Program-made: the position numbers and the translations under genes
Assembly: GCA_044868295.1 (NCBI GenBank)
Contig: JBIOWF010000348.1
Span: 1-13,187, forward strand
Direction: 5' to 3'
DNA length: 13,187 nucleotides
Origin: JBIOWF01 sp044868295
GTDB lineage: Bacteria; Actinomycetota; Actinomycetes; Streptosporangiales; Streptosporangiaceae
Notes under the pieces: generated by a model
The model's input: only the letters and a program-made list of their open reading frames with translations
Databases searched by the model: none
Told to the model about the DNA's origin: nothing
Shown here: positions 12,881 through 13,187 of the stretch, piece by piece
How positions within the stretch are numbered: position 1 is the first letter of the stretch
Layout of the letters: each line of letters starts with the position of its first letter

Positions 12881-12923
12881 GGAGTTTGGAGACCGGTCAG
12901 GTTGTGACTGGTTCTCTCCAGGC
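12877..12923 (-). promoter_or_regulatory. Candidate antiterminator pairing in the whiB7 leader
   Basis: The minus transcript contains GCCUGGAG (12923-12916) inside the last codons of the upstream ORF and CUCCAGGC (12884-12877) at the foot of the terminator: a perfect 8-bp match. Four bases (12880-12877) are shared with the terminator 5' arm, so the two structures exclude each other at the stem base. A competing pairing, UGGAGA (12920-12915) with UCUCCA (12892-12887), would keep the first arm busy. The ORF stop codon (12899-12897) lies between the arms. Confidence 0.6.
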
Positions 12924-13187
12924 ATACTGCGGACCCTGCACCCCACCGTTGGCGGTGCGGTTGGTCTGCTCATCGCCCATCGGCCGGTCCGTCAGGACCG
13001 GGTTGTAGGCGGTGGTGCCGTGGCTTGGCACGTCGGCGCGGATGCCGAAGACGACCGAGCCGGGCTCTCGGGTCGTGAAGAGAGCCTCGACGCGGGCAGC
13101 CTTCTCACGCGGAAGTTTCAGCGCGGGGACGGCGGCCGGGCACGCGGAAGTGAGCCACGGGGTGGCAGACAAGATGCTGTTCTCCAC
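12897..13187 (-). CDS. ORF in the whiB7 leader (leader peptide or 3' end of an upstream gene), 5' end uncertain
   Basis: This frame is open from the window edge to a TGA at 12899-12897. The GTG at 13187 may or may not be its start. Over 96 codons roughly 85 percent of third positions are G or C, so it looks translated. The product matches no family I know; it contains LPREKAARVEALFTTREPGS, ends in GPQYAWREPVTT, and is soluble. It does not resemble the end of UvrD2, the usual upstream neighbour. It stops 16 nt before the whiB7 terminator, and its last codons hold one arm of the antiterminator. An internal ATG at 12980 would give a 27-residue peptide but has no clear ribosome binding site. I take it as a probable regulatory upstream ORF; an unrelated small gene is possible. 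Confidence 0.55.
   Translation of the reverse strand: MENSILSATPWLTSACPAAVPALKLPREKAARVEALFTTREPGSVVFGIRADVPSHGTTAYNPVLTDRPMGDEQTNRTANGGVQGPQYAWREPVTT
12984..13001 (-). other. Hairpin inside the whiB7-leader ORF
   Basis: CCGGTCC (12984-12990) and GGACCGG (12995-13001) form a perfect 7-bp stem with a 4-nt loop, three bases before the internal ATG at 12980. A second, 5-bp hairpin (CACCG/CGGTG, 12944-12957) follows downstream in the transcript. Both sit inside coding sequence, so they may be leader structure or incidental in GC-rich DNA. Confidence 0.35.

Overview
The window is chromosomal DNA from a high-GC actinobacterium. Coding third positions are overwhelmingly G or C, GTG and TTG starts are common, and there is a WhiB-family regulator. 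The gene content and order recall the whiB7 neighbourhood of mycobacteria, streptomycetes and Streptosporangiaceae. From memory, M. tuberculosis Rv3193c-Rv3198c holds UPF0182, a PDZ/Lon-like protease, DUF2342, an ABC1 kinase, whiB7 and uvrD2 in similar order. A Streptosporangiaceae host (Nonomuraea or Streptosporangium type) is my best guess, but it is an inference.

Left part, minus strand (1-5002): a 3'-incomplete UPF0182 membrane protein; an intergenic block of degenerate 38-bp repeats; a YlbL-type membrane-anchored PDZ plus Lon-like serine protease; the large subunit of molybdopterin synthase (moaE); and a tail-anchored SDR/epimerase-like protein that lacks the usual catalytic lysine. A short divergent intergenic region with three copies of one 7-bp half-site separates these from the plus-strand genes.

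Middle part (5085-9180): on the plus strand, a DUF2342 (Zincin_2) protein is translationally coupled to a Nudix hydrolase, followed by a membrane-anchored endonuclease/exonuclease/phosphatase (EEP) protein. On the minus strand, a YgjP-like metallopeptidase overlaps a DUF2064-like protein. The two gene groups converge on a 61-bp tandem repeat that triplicates the 3' end of the DUF2064-like gene.

Right part (9181-13187): on the plus strand, an E1/ThiF-like protein with a probable leader-binding N-terminal domain overlaps an ABC1/AarF-family atypical kinase. Then comes a small coiled-coil protein with its own apparently leaderless promoter and a strong terminator. On the minus strand lie whiB7 and, downstream, a small basic helical protein. 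The whiB7 leader carries a 13-bp intrinsic terminator, an 8-bp alternative pairing partner for its 5' arm, and an ORF with clear coding bias that stops 16 nt before the terminator. This is the architecture expected for translation-coupled attenuation of an antibiotic-response regulator.

No tRNA, rRNA, CRISPR array, insertion sequence or prophage gene is visible. No gene-free stretch exceeds about 270 bp.
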